Source: Paraconexibacter algicola (GTDB taxonomy: Bacteria > Actinomycetota > Thermoleophilia > Solirubrobacterales > Solirubrobacteraceae). From it: a stretch of DNA of 64,000 nucleotides. The stretch lies in the NCBI RefSeq assembly GCF_003044185.1, contig NZ_PYYB01000001.1:2686978-2750977 (forward strand), given 5' to 3'. Both the position numbers and the translations under genes were made by a program. This document shows, piece after piece, positions 22,080 through 33,029 of the stretch. The notes under the pieces were generated by a model that worked only from the letters and a program-made list of their open reading frames with translations, made no database searches and was not told where the DNA came from. The first letter of the stretch is position 1; every line of letters begins with the position of its first letter.

Positions 22080-23216
22080 CTACCTCTCGTCCTGTGCCAG
22101 CCGGACGCCGGCGAAGATCTGCCTGCGCTCACGCAGGTCCCAGTTGCGGAACGTCGTCGTCGCGACCCGCGGGTCGGCGGCCCAGGAGCCGCCGCGCAGC
22201 ACGCGGTAGTCGCGGTCGAAGAAGACCTCGGAGTACTCCGGGTACGGGTGCGCCCGGAACCCCGGGTAGCCGTGGAAGACCGTCGACGTCCACTCCCAGA
22301 CGGAGCCGCGCCCGTCGAGCACGCCGTCCTGCCCCCAGGTCGCCGCCTGCTCCCACTCTGCCTCGGTCGGCAGGCGCGCTCCGTGCGCGCGGGCGTAGGC
22401 GTCGGCCTCGAACCAGGAGACGTGGCACACCGGTGCGTCGGGGTGCCCGTCCCTGATCGCCCGATGACACGTGGAGTCGTCGTCCTCCTTCCACGCCCAG
22501 CCCTCGTCGGACCACCACTCGCGCCGCTCGTAGCCGCCGCCCTCGGCGAAGCGCAGCCAGCTGGCGTTGGTGACGGGCCGCGAGGCGATCCGGAACGCGG
22601 GGACCTCGACGGCGTGGCGGGGACGCTCGTTGTCGTAGGCGAACGGCCCGTCGGCGGCGCCCTGGTGCAGGACGCCCGCGGGGACGGACACCCAGGTGCC
22701 CTCGCCGCCGGCGGCCGGGCCGGGGAGCCCGGGGGGCACGAGGCCCGCGTGGTGCATCGCCTGCAGCATCGTCTCGGTGTGCTGCAGCTCGTGGCGCAGG
22801 ACCATCTCGTGCAGGACGCCGTCGCCGATGCCGACGCGGTCGATGACCGCGAGGGTCCGGTCGCGGACGGCGGCCATCTCCGCCTCGGCGGCGTCGCGGC
22901 CGAGGATCTCGAGGTCGCCGCGGACGGCGCGCGGCGTCTCGAACGCGTCGTAGAGCGCGGCGAGGTCCGGGCGGCGCAGCGGCTCGCCGCCGTGGCGGTG
23001 CACGAGCCAGAGGTCCTCGTAGGCGGCGATGTGCCCGAGGTCCCAGGCCAGCGGCGAGAGGATCGGGTCGATCTGGCGCTCGCAGTCGGCGACCGACAGG
23101 TGCGCCACCAGGGAGAGGGTCCGCGCCCGGACCGCGGCCAGGTCGGCCGTCACGGACTCGGGGGTCGCGACCGCCGGGGCGACGGGTGCGTGCGCTGGGA
23201 TGCTGGGTGACGCCAT
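22080..23216 (-). CDS. egtB: Ergothioneine sulfoxide synthase EgtB
   Basis: This 378-residue protein joins a DinB-like N-terminal domain to a C-terminal formylglycine-enzyme (FGE)-sulfatase domain (VPAGVLHQGA... LPTEAEWEQAA... RVLRGGSW). The three iron ligands are visible: His62 in LGHIAAYE and His142/His146 in RHELQHTE. EgtB forms the C-S bond between hercynine and gamma-glutamylcysteine or cysteine using O2. It precedes egtD. EgtA, EgtC and EgtE are not in the window, so the sulfur donor is open. ATG 23216 is favoured. A TAGGCT-type -10 lies further upstream, so this transcript has a short leader. Confidence 0.94.
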   Translation of the reverse strand: MASPSIPAHAPVAPAVATPESVTADLAAVRARTLSLVAHLSVADCERQIDPILSPLAWDLGHIAAYEDLWLVHRHGGEPLRRPDLAALYDAFETPRAVRGDLEILGRDAAEAEMAAVRDRTLAVIDRVGIGDGVLHEMVLRHELQHTETMLQAMHHAGLVPPGLPGPAAGGEGTWVSVPAGVLHQGAADGPFAYDNERPRHAVEVPAFRIASRPVTNASWLRFAEGGGYERREWWSDEGWAWKEDDDSTCHRAIRDGHPDAPVCHVSWFEADAYARAHGARLPTEAEWEQAATWGQDGVLDGRGSVWEWTSTVFHGYPGFRAHPYPEYSEVFFDRDYRVLRGGSWAADPRVATTTFRNWDLRERRQIFAGVRLAQDER

Positions 23217-23451
23217 GGAGAACGCGGGCCGGAGCCCGTCGGGAAGCCTATGCCCGGATCCGGCGTCCGCCAACACTCCGCGGACCGCGTTCACCGGCTG
23301 TTCACCGATCGCCCGCGCCCGCGCGCCCGGTGCCGAGGCGCGCCGGGGGCAGGCGCCACGGGCGGTTTCGGTGCCCGCGGCTCGTCGGGCCGCGCCCGCC
23401 CGCCGGCGGCTGCCCCGCCCTGCCGCTTGGCGCGCGGGCGCTCGTGGGTGC

Positions 23452-25398
<1,947 letters not shown>

Positions 25399-25590
25399 GG
25401 CGCCGCGCCGCGGCGGGTGCGCGGCGGGGACATCGGCGCGCGGGACGCCGTTGGTGGCCGTCGGGTCGTCGGTGGCGGAGCGCTCGGGCGGTGCGGTCAC
25501 CTCCTGAAGGATGGCGAACGCGCCCGGCGGGCTCAAACGGCGGGTGGTCGCGTGCGCCGCCCGGCGGTCCGCCGCCGGGACGGTGGCGCC

Positions 25591-26961
25591 TCAGCGCACG
25601 AGCTGGTAGCGGCCGAGCGTCCCGGCGCCCGGGATGATCGGCGCGGCGTCGACGCCGAACCACTGCTCCAGCAGCGACGCGTAGACCGCGCGGAAGTCGC
25701 TGGTCGAGCGCAGGTTGTCCTGCGCGTCGAGCGTCGCGAGCCCGGGGAACTCGCCGACCATCGTGCCGCGCGCCCGGCTGCCGATGAGGAACCCGACGCC
25801 CGCGGCGCCGTGGTCGGTGCCGTCGCCGTTCTGCGCGGGCCGGCGGCCGAACTCCGACCAGACGTGCACGAGCACGCGGTCGGCGATCCCGCGCGCCTCG
25901 AGGTCGCGCTGGAACGCGAGCAGGCCGTCGCTGGTCGCGCGCAGGTCGTCCGGGAAGGTCTGCAGCTGCGAGGAGTGCGTGTCGTAGCCGCCCGGGGCGT
26001 CGAGCGCGACGCAGCGCAGCGGCAGGCCGCCCGCGATCCCCGCGGCGATGCCCTTCAGCCGGTCGCCGAAGTCGCCTGTCGGGTAGCTGACGCCGGTCGG
26101 CGGCGTGATGCCCGCCTGGTAGGGGCCCAGGGCGGTGCGGATCTGGTCGACCTGGGCGGCGACGGTGCGGGCGATCTGCTGCTGCGGGTCGGCGGTGGGC
26201 AGCCGGCCGAGCGTCCCGATCGTGTCGAACATCAGGTCGTCGACGCCGTCGTAGACGCCCGGGGCCCACATGCCGAAGTCGTCCAGGCGCCCGACCGCGG
26301 CGACCGGGTTGGTGGCGGCCGCCAGCGCGGGCGCGAGCGACCAGCCCAGCGACAGGCCCTGCAGCGGGTTCGTCGCGCTGCCGTGCCGGTCCAGGAAGCG
26401 GCCCATCCAGCCGTGCCGGGCGTGGACGTCGAGCGCGCCGACCTCCCAGTAGTGCTGGGAGGTGAAGTGCGACTGGTCGGGGCCCGCGTAGCCGACGGCG
26501 GGCAGCACCGCGACCTTGCCCTCCTGGTGCAGGGTGCGCAGCCCGGCCGCCTGCGGCGCCCACATGAGGCGCGTGTCCTCGGAGAACGTCGTCCCCTCGC
26601 CGGGCAGCAGCCGCAGCGTCGGGCGCAGCGACGCGTAGCGGCTGTCCCCGACCGGGGCCAGGACGCTGAGCGAGTCCACGCCGCCGGCCATGAAGACGCT
26701 GACGAGGACGCGGCCGTCCCCGGTGACCGCCGCCTCGGCGATGCCCTCCTCGAAGGCGCGGCCGCCGAGCCGGGAGGCCCCGTAGACCGCGAGGCCGGCC
26801 TGGAAGCCGCGCACGAGCACGGTGCGCCGGGTCAGGCCGGTGCCGGCGGGCTCGGGCATGCCGGGCTCGATCGCGGGCAGCCCGTCGCCCGCACGGGCGA
26901 CGGCGGAGCGGAGCATCTCGGCACGGGTGAAGCCGGAGCAGGCGTGGGAGCGCTGGGTCAT
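25591..26961 (-). CDS. DUF1501 family Tat-exported protein
   Basis: This 456-residue protein has an internal twin-arginine motif ([13 protein letters not shown], about residues 44-56) that predicts folded export. The body matches DUF1501, an alkaline-phosphatase-superfamily-like domain of unknown activity, with [29 protein letters not shown] and [23 protein letters not shown]1501 and DUF1800 genes are usually paired, as here: the DUF1800 gene ends 7 nt upstream. The long N-terminal region before the Tat motif is unusual, and a downstream start could be used. The pair probably acts in the cell envelope. Confidence 0.88.
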   Translation of the reverse strand: MTQRSHACSGFTRAEMLRSAVARAGDGLPAIEPGMPEPAGTGLTRRTVLVRGFQAGLAVYGASRLGGRAFEEGIAEAAVTGDGRVLVSVFMAGGVDSLSVLAPVGDSRYASLRPTLRLLPGEGTTFSEDTRLMWAPQAAGLRTLHQEGKVAVLPAVGYAGPDQSHFTSQHYWEVGALDVHARHGWMGRFLDRHGSATNPLQGLSLGWSLAPALAAATNPVAAVGRLDDFGMWAPGVYDGVDDLMFDTIGTLGRLPTADPQQQIARTVAAQVDQIRTALGPYQAGITPPTGVSYPTGDFGDRLKGIAAGIAGGLPLRCVALDAPGGYDTHSSQLQTFPDDLRATSDGLLAFQRDLEARGIADRVLVHVWSEFGRRPAQNGDGTDHGAAGVGFLIGSRARGTMVGEFPGLATLDAQDNLRSTSDFRAVYASLLEQWFGVDAAPIIPGAGTLGRYQLVR

Positions 26962-26968
26962 CTCGGGA

Positions 26969-28654
26969 TCAGGAGGTCTGGACGTCGCTGCTGGTCAGGA
27001 TCAGGAGCCGCAGGGCGTTCTGGCGCAGGCCGCGGCGCGGGCCGCGCGCCCAGGTCGCCAGGCCGAGCGGGATGCTCGTGGTGGCGAACGCCAGGAGCGC
27101 CGCGGTGGTCTCCGGCGTGAGCCGCGGACGACCGCAGTGCTCCAGCGCCCGGTCCAGCGCCGCCTGGGGCGTCTCCAGCGGGTCGTACGGGCTGGTCGCG
27201 CTCCACGGGTCGACGATCGACGGCATCAGCGCGGCGGCCGCGGTGTCCCAGCGGGCGCGCCAGCGCGAGGTGTCCAGCCAGTCGCTGCCCCAGCCCGCCA
27301 CGTTGGGCGGGTCGAACAGCTGCTGGCCCGCGTTCTCGCCGAGCCACGACCAGGCGATCGTGTCGACGCCGCGGCCCAGCGCGCGGAGCATCCCCGCCTG
27401 GTGCACGACGGGCGGCTTGACCATCGCGGGGCCGCGCAGCAGCGCGGGGTGGCGCAGGATCGCCTCGACGACCGGGGCGATCTCGTGGCCGCCGCCGACG
27501 TACAGCTCCTGCAGGGCGGCCTGGGTGGCGGCGTCTGGGGGCTCGGGCACGAAGTAGCCCCAGAGCTTCGTGACGAAGAAGCTCGCGTGCAGCGGGTGGT
27601 CGACGCAGAGGTCGGCGGCCTCCTGCCAGCCGAACGCCCCGGTGCGCCCGAAGATCGTCTTGCTGCCGGTCGCGTGGCGGTTGGGGTCGTAGCGGAACGT
27701 GTTCCAGCCGATCCCGTCGTCCCAGCGGCCGGTGAAGCCGGTGAAGGCGCGCGCGGCCTCGCGGACGTCCTGCTCGGTGTACGCCCCGCGGTTGGCGCCG
27801 AGCGTGAACAGCTCCATGACCTCGCGGGCGTAGTTCTCGTTCGGGTTCCAGCGGGTGTTGGAGACGCCGTCGAGGAACACGAGCATCGCCGGGTCGCGGG
27901 TGACCTCGCGCAGCAGCGTGCGGAAGTTGCCGAGCGCGTTGCGGCGCAGCAGTTCGTTCTGGTCGAGCATCAGCCGGGCGCTGCCGACCTTGCCGCGCGC
28001 GGTCGCGAACCAGTCGTGCCAGATCAGCGTCATCCGCTCGACGAGCGGCTGGTCGGAGCGGACCATGCGGTCCAGCCACCAGGCGTGGTCGTGCCCCCAG
28101 AGGTCCAGCGGCGCGAGCGCGTTGCCGTCGTCGTCGCGGGGAGCGGGGCCGACGAGCTGCGCGGTCCCGGAGGGCCGCACGAGCCGGTCGATCGCGGCGT
28201 CGAGGCCGGCGGCGGCGACCTGCTCGGCCTGCCCGGGGATGGGGCCGAACCCGGCCCGCCAGAGCAGGCGGTCGGCGTCGGCGACGGTGAAGTCGCGGGG
28301 GGTGGCGGGCACCGGGCCGGGCGCCGGGGTGGGGTCGGGGGTCGGCGCGACCGCGGGGGCGGGCAGGACGACCGGCGCGCCGGACGGCGTGGTCGGCAGC
28401 GGCGCGGCCGGGGTGGCCGTCGTCCCGGGGGAGGCGGTCGGCGTCGGCTTCGCCGGGCGGGTGCAGACCTTCACGGTCTTGCGCCGGCCGCTCTTGGTGC
28501 GGACGCGCTTGACCTTGCAGGTGGTGCCGGCGGGCTTCGTCAGCGGTGCCCGCTTCGGCGGCTTGGCGGCGGGCTTCTTCGCCGACGCGCGCTTCTTCGC
28601 CGCGGCCGTGCGGCGGGCCTTGGCCCGGGCCTTCTTCACGCTGCTGGACGCCAC
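26969..28654 (-). CDS. DUF1800 family protein with a basic N-terminal tail
   Basis: This 561-residue protein contains a DUF1800 domain over about residues 140-561 (ADRLLWRAGFGP, RMTLIWHDWFAT, NENYAREVMELFTLG, FNPPNVAGWGSD-like FDPPNVAGWGSD). DUF1800 proteins occur with DUF1501 proteins and their function is unknown. The N-terminus has no recognisable signal peptide. Residues 1-65 are Lys/Ala/Arg-rich, like a histone H1 tail, with two cysteines (TTCKVKRVR and VKVC), followed by a Pro/Thr linker. The start (GTG 28654) is provisional. The frame upstream is occupied by the phosphatase gene in another frame. Confidence 0.82.
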   Translation of the reverse strand: MASSSVKKARAKARRTAAAKKRASAKKPAAKPPKRAPLTKPAGTTCKVKRVRTKSGRRKTVKVCTRPAKPTPTASPGTTATPAAPLPTTPSGAPVVLPAPAVAPTPDPTPAPGPVPATPRDFTVADADRLLWRAGFGPIPGQAEQVAAAGLDAAIDRLVRPSGTAQLVGPAPRDDDGNALAPLDLWGHDHAWWLDRMVRSDQPLVERMTLIWHDWFATARGKVGSARLMLDQNELLRRNALGNFRTLLREVTRDPAMLVFLDGVSNTRWNPNENYAREVMELFTLGANRGAYTEQDVREAARAFTGFTGRWDDGIGWNTFRYDPNRHATGSKTIFGRTGAFGWQEAADLCVDHPLHASFFVTKLWGYFVPEPPDAATQAALQELYVGGGHEIAPVVEAILRHPALLRGPAMVKPPVVHQAGMLRALGRGVDTIAWSWLGENAGQQLFDPPNVAGWGSDWLDTSRWRARWDTAAAALMPSIVDPWSATSPYDPLETPQAALDRALEHCGRPRLTPETTAALLAFATTSIPLGLATWARGPRRGLRQNALRLLILTSSDVQTS

Positions 28655-28709
28655 GTCCGCGGCATCGACGGTCCGGGGGGCGCGGTTGAGGCGCCGCCCG
28701 GCCGCTGGG

Positions 28710-29303
28710 TCATCCGTCCAGCGCGGGCACCGGGCCGTTCCACCGCTGCAGCACCGGCGTGCCGCCGCGGTCGCGGCCGAGCACGCCGACGTGCGCGGTG
28801 TCGAGCGCGAGGCGGCGGCCGAGCTCCACCGGCGCGTCGAGCCAGCGGGCGGCGAGCGCGCGCAGCACGTGGCCGTGTGCGACGACGGCGGCGTGCGGAC
28901 CGCCCGCGTCCCCGTACGGCGCGAGCCGCGCGACGACGCGGTCGACGCGGGCACGGACGTCCTGCGGGCGCTCGCCGTCCGGGCCGCCGTCGGTCCACAG
29001 GTCCCAGCCGGGCAGCTCGGCCTGCACGTCCTCGCGGGTGCGGCCCTCCGCGCGGCCGTAGTCCCACTCCAGGAGGTCGTCGACGCGCTCGGCGCCGTCG
29101 ATGATCCCGGCGAGCTGCGCGGTGGTGACCGCACGGGTCAGGGGCGAGACGAGCACGAGCGCCAGCGGCCACGCGGCGAGCGGCGCGGCGAGCGCGGCGG
29201 CGTCGGCCCGGCCCGCCTCGGTGAGGGGGACGTCGGCGCGGCCGGTGTGGCGGTGCGCGACCGCCCAGGCGGTCTCGCCGTGGCGGACGACGAGGACGCT
29301 CAC
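28710..29303 (-). CDS. Histidine phosphatase (phosphoglycerate-mutase-like)
   Basis: This 197-residue protein belongs to the histidine-phosphatase superfamily, with the phosphoacceptor His8 in VVRHGETAW, the second catalytic His in VVAHGHVLRAL, and LLEWDYGRAEG between. The absence of the dPGM-specific insertions suggests a sugar-phosphate phosphatase or acid-phosphatase-like role, not a glycolytic mutase. It overlaps the pgl stop by GTGA, so it is the last coupled gene of the opcA-GH15-pgl operon, and it may act on a pentose-phosphate intermediate. Confidence 0.87.
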   Translation of the reverse strand: MSVLVVRHGETAWAVAHRHTGRADVPLTEAGRADAAALAAPLAAWPLALVLVSPLTRAVTTAQLAGIIDGAERVDDLLEWDYGRAEGRTREDVQAELPGWDLWTDGGPDGERPQDVRARVDRVVARLAPYGDAGGPHAAVVAHGHVLRALAARWLDAPVELGRRLALDTAHVGVLGRDRGGTPVLQRWNGPVPALDG

Positions 29304-30001
29304 GACGCGGGGCGCCCGAGCGCGTCGGCGTCGGCGAGCACGGTCAGCCGGTCGCGGCGCAGCAGCGACGCGGGCGTCGCCGGGGAGGCGGGGCCCAGGG
29401 CGCGGCGCAGCGCGTCGCGCTTGCCCTCGCCCGAGGCGGCGAGCACGAGCGCGCGGGCCTTGCCGAGCGTCTCGAGCGTCAGCGTCACGCGGTTGGGCGG
29501 CGGCTTCGGCGCGCCGCGGACGGCGAGCACGCGCGGCCCGCCGGTGAACGTGTCGAGCTCGGTGGAGTGGGGGAACAGCGAGGCGGTGTGCCCGTCCTCG
29601 CCGAGGCCGAGCAGGACGACGTCGAGGATCGTCGAGCGCAGCTCGGCGGCGTAGGCGCGGGCGGCCGCGTCGGGGTCGTCGAGCTCGCCCAGGACGCGGT
29701 GCTCGGTCACGCCCGCGGGGTCCTGCTCGAGCAGCGTCTGCTGCACGAGCAGGTGCGTGGACTCCGGGTCGTCGGGCGGCACGCAGCGCTCGTCGGCGTA
29801 CCAGACGTGCACGTCGCGCCAGCCCGCCGCCACGGGCGCGAGCAGCTCGTAGGCGCGCCGGAACGTGCGGCCGCCGCTGAGCGCGACGTGCGCGACCCCG
29901 CGGGCGGCGACGGCGGCGCCGACCTCCCGCTCGAGACGCTGCGCGACGGCCGCGGCGAGGGCTTCCGGGTCGGGGAACGGGGTGGGGACGATGCGGGACA
30001 C
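29300..30001 (-). CDS. pgl: 6-phosphogluconolactonase
   Basis: This 233-residue protein is of the DevB/SOL type, with VALSGGRTFRRAYELL near the start, the WYADERCVPPDDPES motif and LLGLGEDGHTASLFP. It hydrolyses 6-phosphogluconolactone between Zwf and Gnd. The start codon GTG 30001 begins immediately after the stop of the GH15 gene, and its own stop overlaps the phosphatase start. It is thus deep within an operon and depends on upstream translation. Confidence 0.93.
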   Translation of the reverse strand: MSRIVPTPFPDPEALAAAVAQRLEREVGAAVAARGVAHVALSGGRTFRRAYELLAPVAAGWRDVHVWYADERCVPPDDPESTHLLVQQTLLEQDPAGVTEHRVLGELDDPDAAARAYAAELRSTILDVVLLGLGEDGHTASLFPHSTELDTFTGGPRVLAVRGAPKPPPNRVTLTLETLGKARALVLAASGEGKRDALRRALGPASPATPASLLRRDRLTVLADADALGRPAS

Positions 30002-31921
30002 CTACTCCTCCCGGCCGGCGTCGAGGTGCGGGTTCTGGGCGGCGAGCTGCTGGTCGGCGCGGATGACGTGCAGCACCGCGTTGATGAGCGCGAGGTGCGT
30101 GAACGCCTGCGGGAAGTTGCCGAGGTGGCGGCCGCTGCCCGCGTCGATCTCCTCCGCGTACAGCAGCAGCGGGGACGCGTACCCGAGGAGCTTCTCGCAC
30201 AGCACGCGGGCGCGGTGCGCCTGCCCGATCTCGGCGAGCGCGCTGACCAGCCAGAACGAGCAGATGACGAACGCGCCCTCCTCGCCCTGCATGCCGTCGT
30301 CGGTCTCCCCGACCTTGTAGCGCAGCAGCAGCCCGTCGACCGCGAGCTCGTCGGCGATCGCCTCGACCGTGGCGACGATCCGCTCGTCGTCGGGCGGCAG
30401 GAAGCGCAGCAGCGGCAGCAGCAGGCAGCTCGCGTCGAGCGCGTCGGTGTCGTAGTGCTGGGTGAAGACGCCGCGCTCGTCGGTGCCGTGCTCGAGCACG
30501 TCGGCGCGGATCTCGTCGGCGGCGGCCTGCCAGCGCGCGGCGGTCTCCTCGTCCTCGCGCAGGCGCGCCAGGCGGGCGCCGCGGTCGCACGCGACCCAGC
30601 AGAACACCTTCGAGCTGACGAAGTGCTTCGGCTCGCCGCGGACCTCCCAGATGCCGCGGTCGGGCTCGCGCCAGTGCTCGATCGCGCACTCGACCTGCCG
30701 CGAGAGGATCGGCCACAGCGACTCGGGCAGCTGGTCGCGCGACTTCGTGTGGATGTACACCGAGTCGAGGTAGACGCCCCAGACGTCGTGCTGGCGCTGG
30801 TCGTAGGCGCCGTTGCCGATCCGCACCGGCCTGGCGCTCTCGTAGCCGTCGAGGTGGTCGAGGGTCGTCTCGGTCAGCGTGCGCTCGCCGCCGATCCCGT
30901 ACATGACCTGGAGGTCCTCGTCGCCGGAGGCGACATCCTTGATGAAGGCGAAGAAGTCGGAGGCCTCCCAGTCGAAGCCCAGCGAGTAGAGCGCCCACAG
31001 CGAGAACGTGGAGTCGCGGATCCACGCGTAGCGGTAGTCCCAGTTGCGCTCGCCGCCCGGGGTCTCGGGCAGCGACGTGGTGGTCGCCGCGGTCAGCGCG
31101 CCGGTCGGCGCGTAGGAGAGGCCCTTGAGCGTCAGCGCGCTGCGCTGCAGGTGCGCGCGCCACGGATGGTCGGGGAACTCGCCGCGCGAGAGCCAGTCGT
31201 GCCAGAAGTCCGCGGTGCCGACGAGCCGCCGGTACGCGTCCTCGTAGCTGGCGGGGGCCGCGTGCTCGGTCCAGGACAGTGCGATGAACCGCTCGTCGCC
31301 GTCGTGCAGCGTGGTGCGGGCGATCGCGTGCCCGCCCTCGATCCCGACGCGCAGGTCGGTCGTGAGCCGCAGCTGCAGGTCGTTGCCGGGGGCCCGGCCG
31401 ACGACGGTGGAGTAGCCGTCGCCGTCGTAGTCCCACTCCACGCGGGTGCGCCCGTAGTCGAGCTTGGGGTCGCAGTCGACGGTCATCTCGACCTGCCCGT
31501 TGACGCAGCGCATCGTGCGCAGGAGCACGTGGTCGGCGTCGTGGTCGTTGGGGGTGCGCCGGTGGGTGTGCGAGCGCTCGTGGTCGTGGTGCCAGGGCCC
31601 GATCAGCAGGACGTCCCGCACGACGACCCAGCCGGTGCGGGTCTGCCAGGTCGTCTCGAGGATCATCGTGCCGGGCACGTAGCGGCGGCCGGCCGGGACG
31701 CTCACGCCGGTCGGCGCGACGCGGAAGTAGCCGGCGTCGCGGTCGAGGATCGCGCCGAACACCGAGGGGCCGTCCATCCGCGGCAGGCACATCCACTCGA
31801 CGTTGCCGCCGGGGGCGACGAGCGCGGTGACCTCGCAGTCGGAGAGGAACGCGTAGTCGTTGATCGGGGGGAAGGGACTGCCGCCCAGCGGGACGTCGCC
31901 CCCGGTGACGAGCCGCCTCAT
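30002..31921 (-). CDS. GH15 family glucoamylase/trehalase (copy 2)
   Basis: This 639-residue paralogue of the GH15 protein at 23.5-25.4 kb shares long near-identical stretches ([48 protein letters not shown]). The general acid Glu (GIWEVRGEPKHFVSSK) and base Glu (LYAEEIDAGSGRH) are intact. There is no signal peptide. Its start overlaps the opcA stop by ATGA and its stop abuts pgl, so hydrolysis of trehalose or alpha-glucan to glucose is directly coupled to the oxidative pentose phosphate pathway. An ancestral tandem duplication followed by insertion of other genes between the copies is likely. Confidence 0.92.
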   Translation of the reverse strand: MRRLVTGGDVPLGGSPFPPINDYAFLSDCEVTALVAPGGNVEWMCLPRMDGPSVFGAILDRDAGYFRVAPTGVSVPAGRRYVPGTMILETTWQTRTGWVVVRDVLLIGPWHHDHERSHTHRRTPNDHDADHVLLRTMRCVNGQVEMTVDCDPKLDYGRTRVEWDYDGDGYSTVVGRAPGNDLQLRLTTDLRVGIEGGHAIARTTLHDGDERFIALSWTEHAAPASYEDAYRRLVGTADFWHDWLSRGEFPDHPWRAHLQRSALTLKGLSYAPTGALTAATTTSLPETPGGERNWDYRYAWIRDSTFSLWALYSLGFDWEASDFFAFIKDVASGDEDLQVMYGIGGERTLTETTLDHLDGYESARPVRIGNGAYDQRQHDVWGVYLDSVYIHTKSRDQLPESLWPILSRQVECAIEHWREPDRGIWEVRGEPKHFVSSKVFCWVACDRGARLARLREDEETAARWQAAADEIRADVLEHGTDERGVFTQHYDTDALDASCLLLPLLRFLPPDDERIVATVEAIADELAVDGLLLRYKVGETDDGMQGEEGAFVICSFWLVSALAEIGQAHRARVLCEKLLGYASPLLLYAEEIDAGSGRHLGNFPQAFTHLALINAVLHVIRADQQLAAQNPHLDAGREE

Positions 31922-32985
31922 CGCACGAGCGCCTCGGCGACGCGCAGCGCGGGCAGGTAGGTGCGGTCGCGCAGCAGCGCCTGGCGGACGCCCTCGCCGA
32001 GGATCCCGGACTCGCCGCGGGACGCGCCGAGCACCGTCCAGGACTGCGTGCTCCCGTCCTTGCGGGTGAGCGTCGCGTGCAGTCCGCCGGGTCCCCGGTC
32101 CAGCGTGCGGGTCTCGCCGCGGGCGGTCTCGATGGTCATCCCGGCGAGGCCGGGGACGGACTGCGCCCGGTCGGTCACGAGGTCGAGGGTCACGTCCTGG
32201 CGGCGGGCGTGGAGCTTGGCCCGCCAGCCGCCGTCGTGGCGGACCAGGGCGCTGGGCTCCCAGCCGAGCCGCGACGCGAGCCAGCCGGCGAGCAGCAGCC
32301 CGGAGGCGAGGGAGTCGGGGTGGTGGCGGATCTCCAGTCGCGTGAGCGCACCGAGGTCGCGGCGGCGGTTCAGCGGGTCGAAGGTGCCGGCGATGCGCTC
32401 GCGCCAGGGGGTGGAGCGCAGCCACGCGAGGTCGACGACGTACGTCTTCTCCGTCAGCGCGAGCGCGCGCCGGATCGCCTCGCCCGGGTCCGGCTCCTCG
32501 ACGGAGTCGACCAGGACGATCTGCGAGAGCTCCAGGAGCTGCTCGACGGCGTCGTGGTGGCCGTGGGGTGCCCAGACGAGCGTCGGGATGTCGGTCTTGA
32601 CCAGCGGGTCGACGATCGTGTCGATGCCCGGCACGTGGCGCTGCCCCATCTCGACGACGACGGTCTCGCGCGTCGGGACGATCTCGTGCTCGCGCAGCTC
32701 CCCGGGGGCGGCGACGGTGACGAGGGCGTCGAGCGTCGTGCGGCCGGACCCGATCGAGCACACGATCGTCCGCGACGGCTGGAACCGGCCGAGCCGCCGC
32801 AGCCGGTTGGCGATCTCGCCCGACCAGTCCTTGTCGACGACCAGGACCAGGTTCAGGACGCGGGACTGCACGTACCCCGGGTGCTCCTGGACGCGGTCGT
32901 GCTCGAGCTGGCGGATCGCCGCCTCGATCGCCGTGGGGGTCGTGTCCTGCTCCCGCCAGACGTTGTCGGTCGTGCTCGTCGCCAT
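31918..32985 (-). CDS. opcA: Glucose-6-phosphate dehydrogenase assembly protein OpcA
   Basis: This 355-residue protein matches OpcA, which assists assembly or activation of glucose-6-phosphate dehydrogenase in cyanobacteria and actinomycetes. Recognisable segments are TRVLNLVLVV-like SRVLNLVLVVDKD, RPSRTIV-like FQPSRTIVCSIG, and the C-terminal RVAEALVR. In most actinomycetes opcA directly follows zwf. Here a divergent ceramidase-like gene intervenes. ATG 32985 has TAGCCT (32994-32999) ending 8 nt upstream, so this half-operon has its own leaderless promoter. Confidence 0.92.
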   Translation of the reverse strand: MATSTTDNVWREQDTTPTAIEAAIRQLEHDRVQEHPGYVQSRVLNLVLVVDKDWSGEIANRLRRLGRFQPSRTIVCSIGSGRTTLDALVTVAAPGELREHEIVPTRETVVVEMGQRHVPGIDTIVDPLVKTDIPTLVWAPHGHHDAVEQLLELSQIVLVDSVEEPDPGEAIRRALALTEKTYVVDLAWLRSTPWRERIAGTFDPLNRRRDLGALTRLEIRHHPDSLASGLLLAGWLASRLGWEPSALVRHDGGWRAKLHARRQDVTLDLVTDRAQSVPGLAGMTIETARGETRTLDRGPGGLHATLTRKDGSTQSWTVLGASRGESGILGEGVRQALLRDRTYLPALRVAEALVR

Positions 32986-33029
32986 GTCCCCGGAGGCTAT
33001 CCACCGCCGGAAGTGGGAGCATCGGATGC

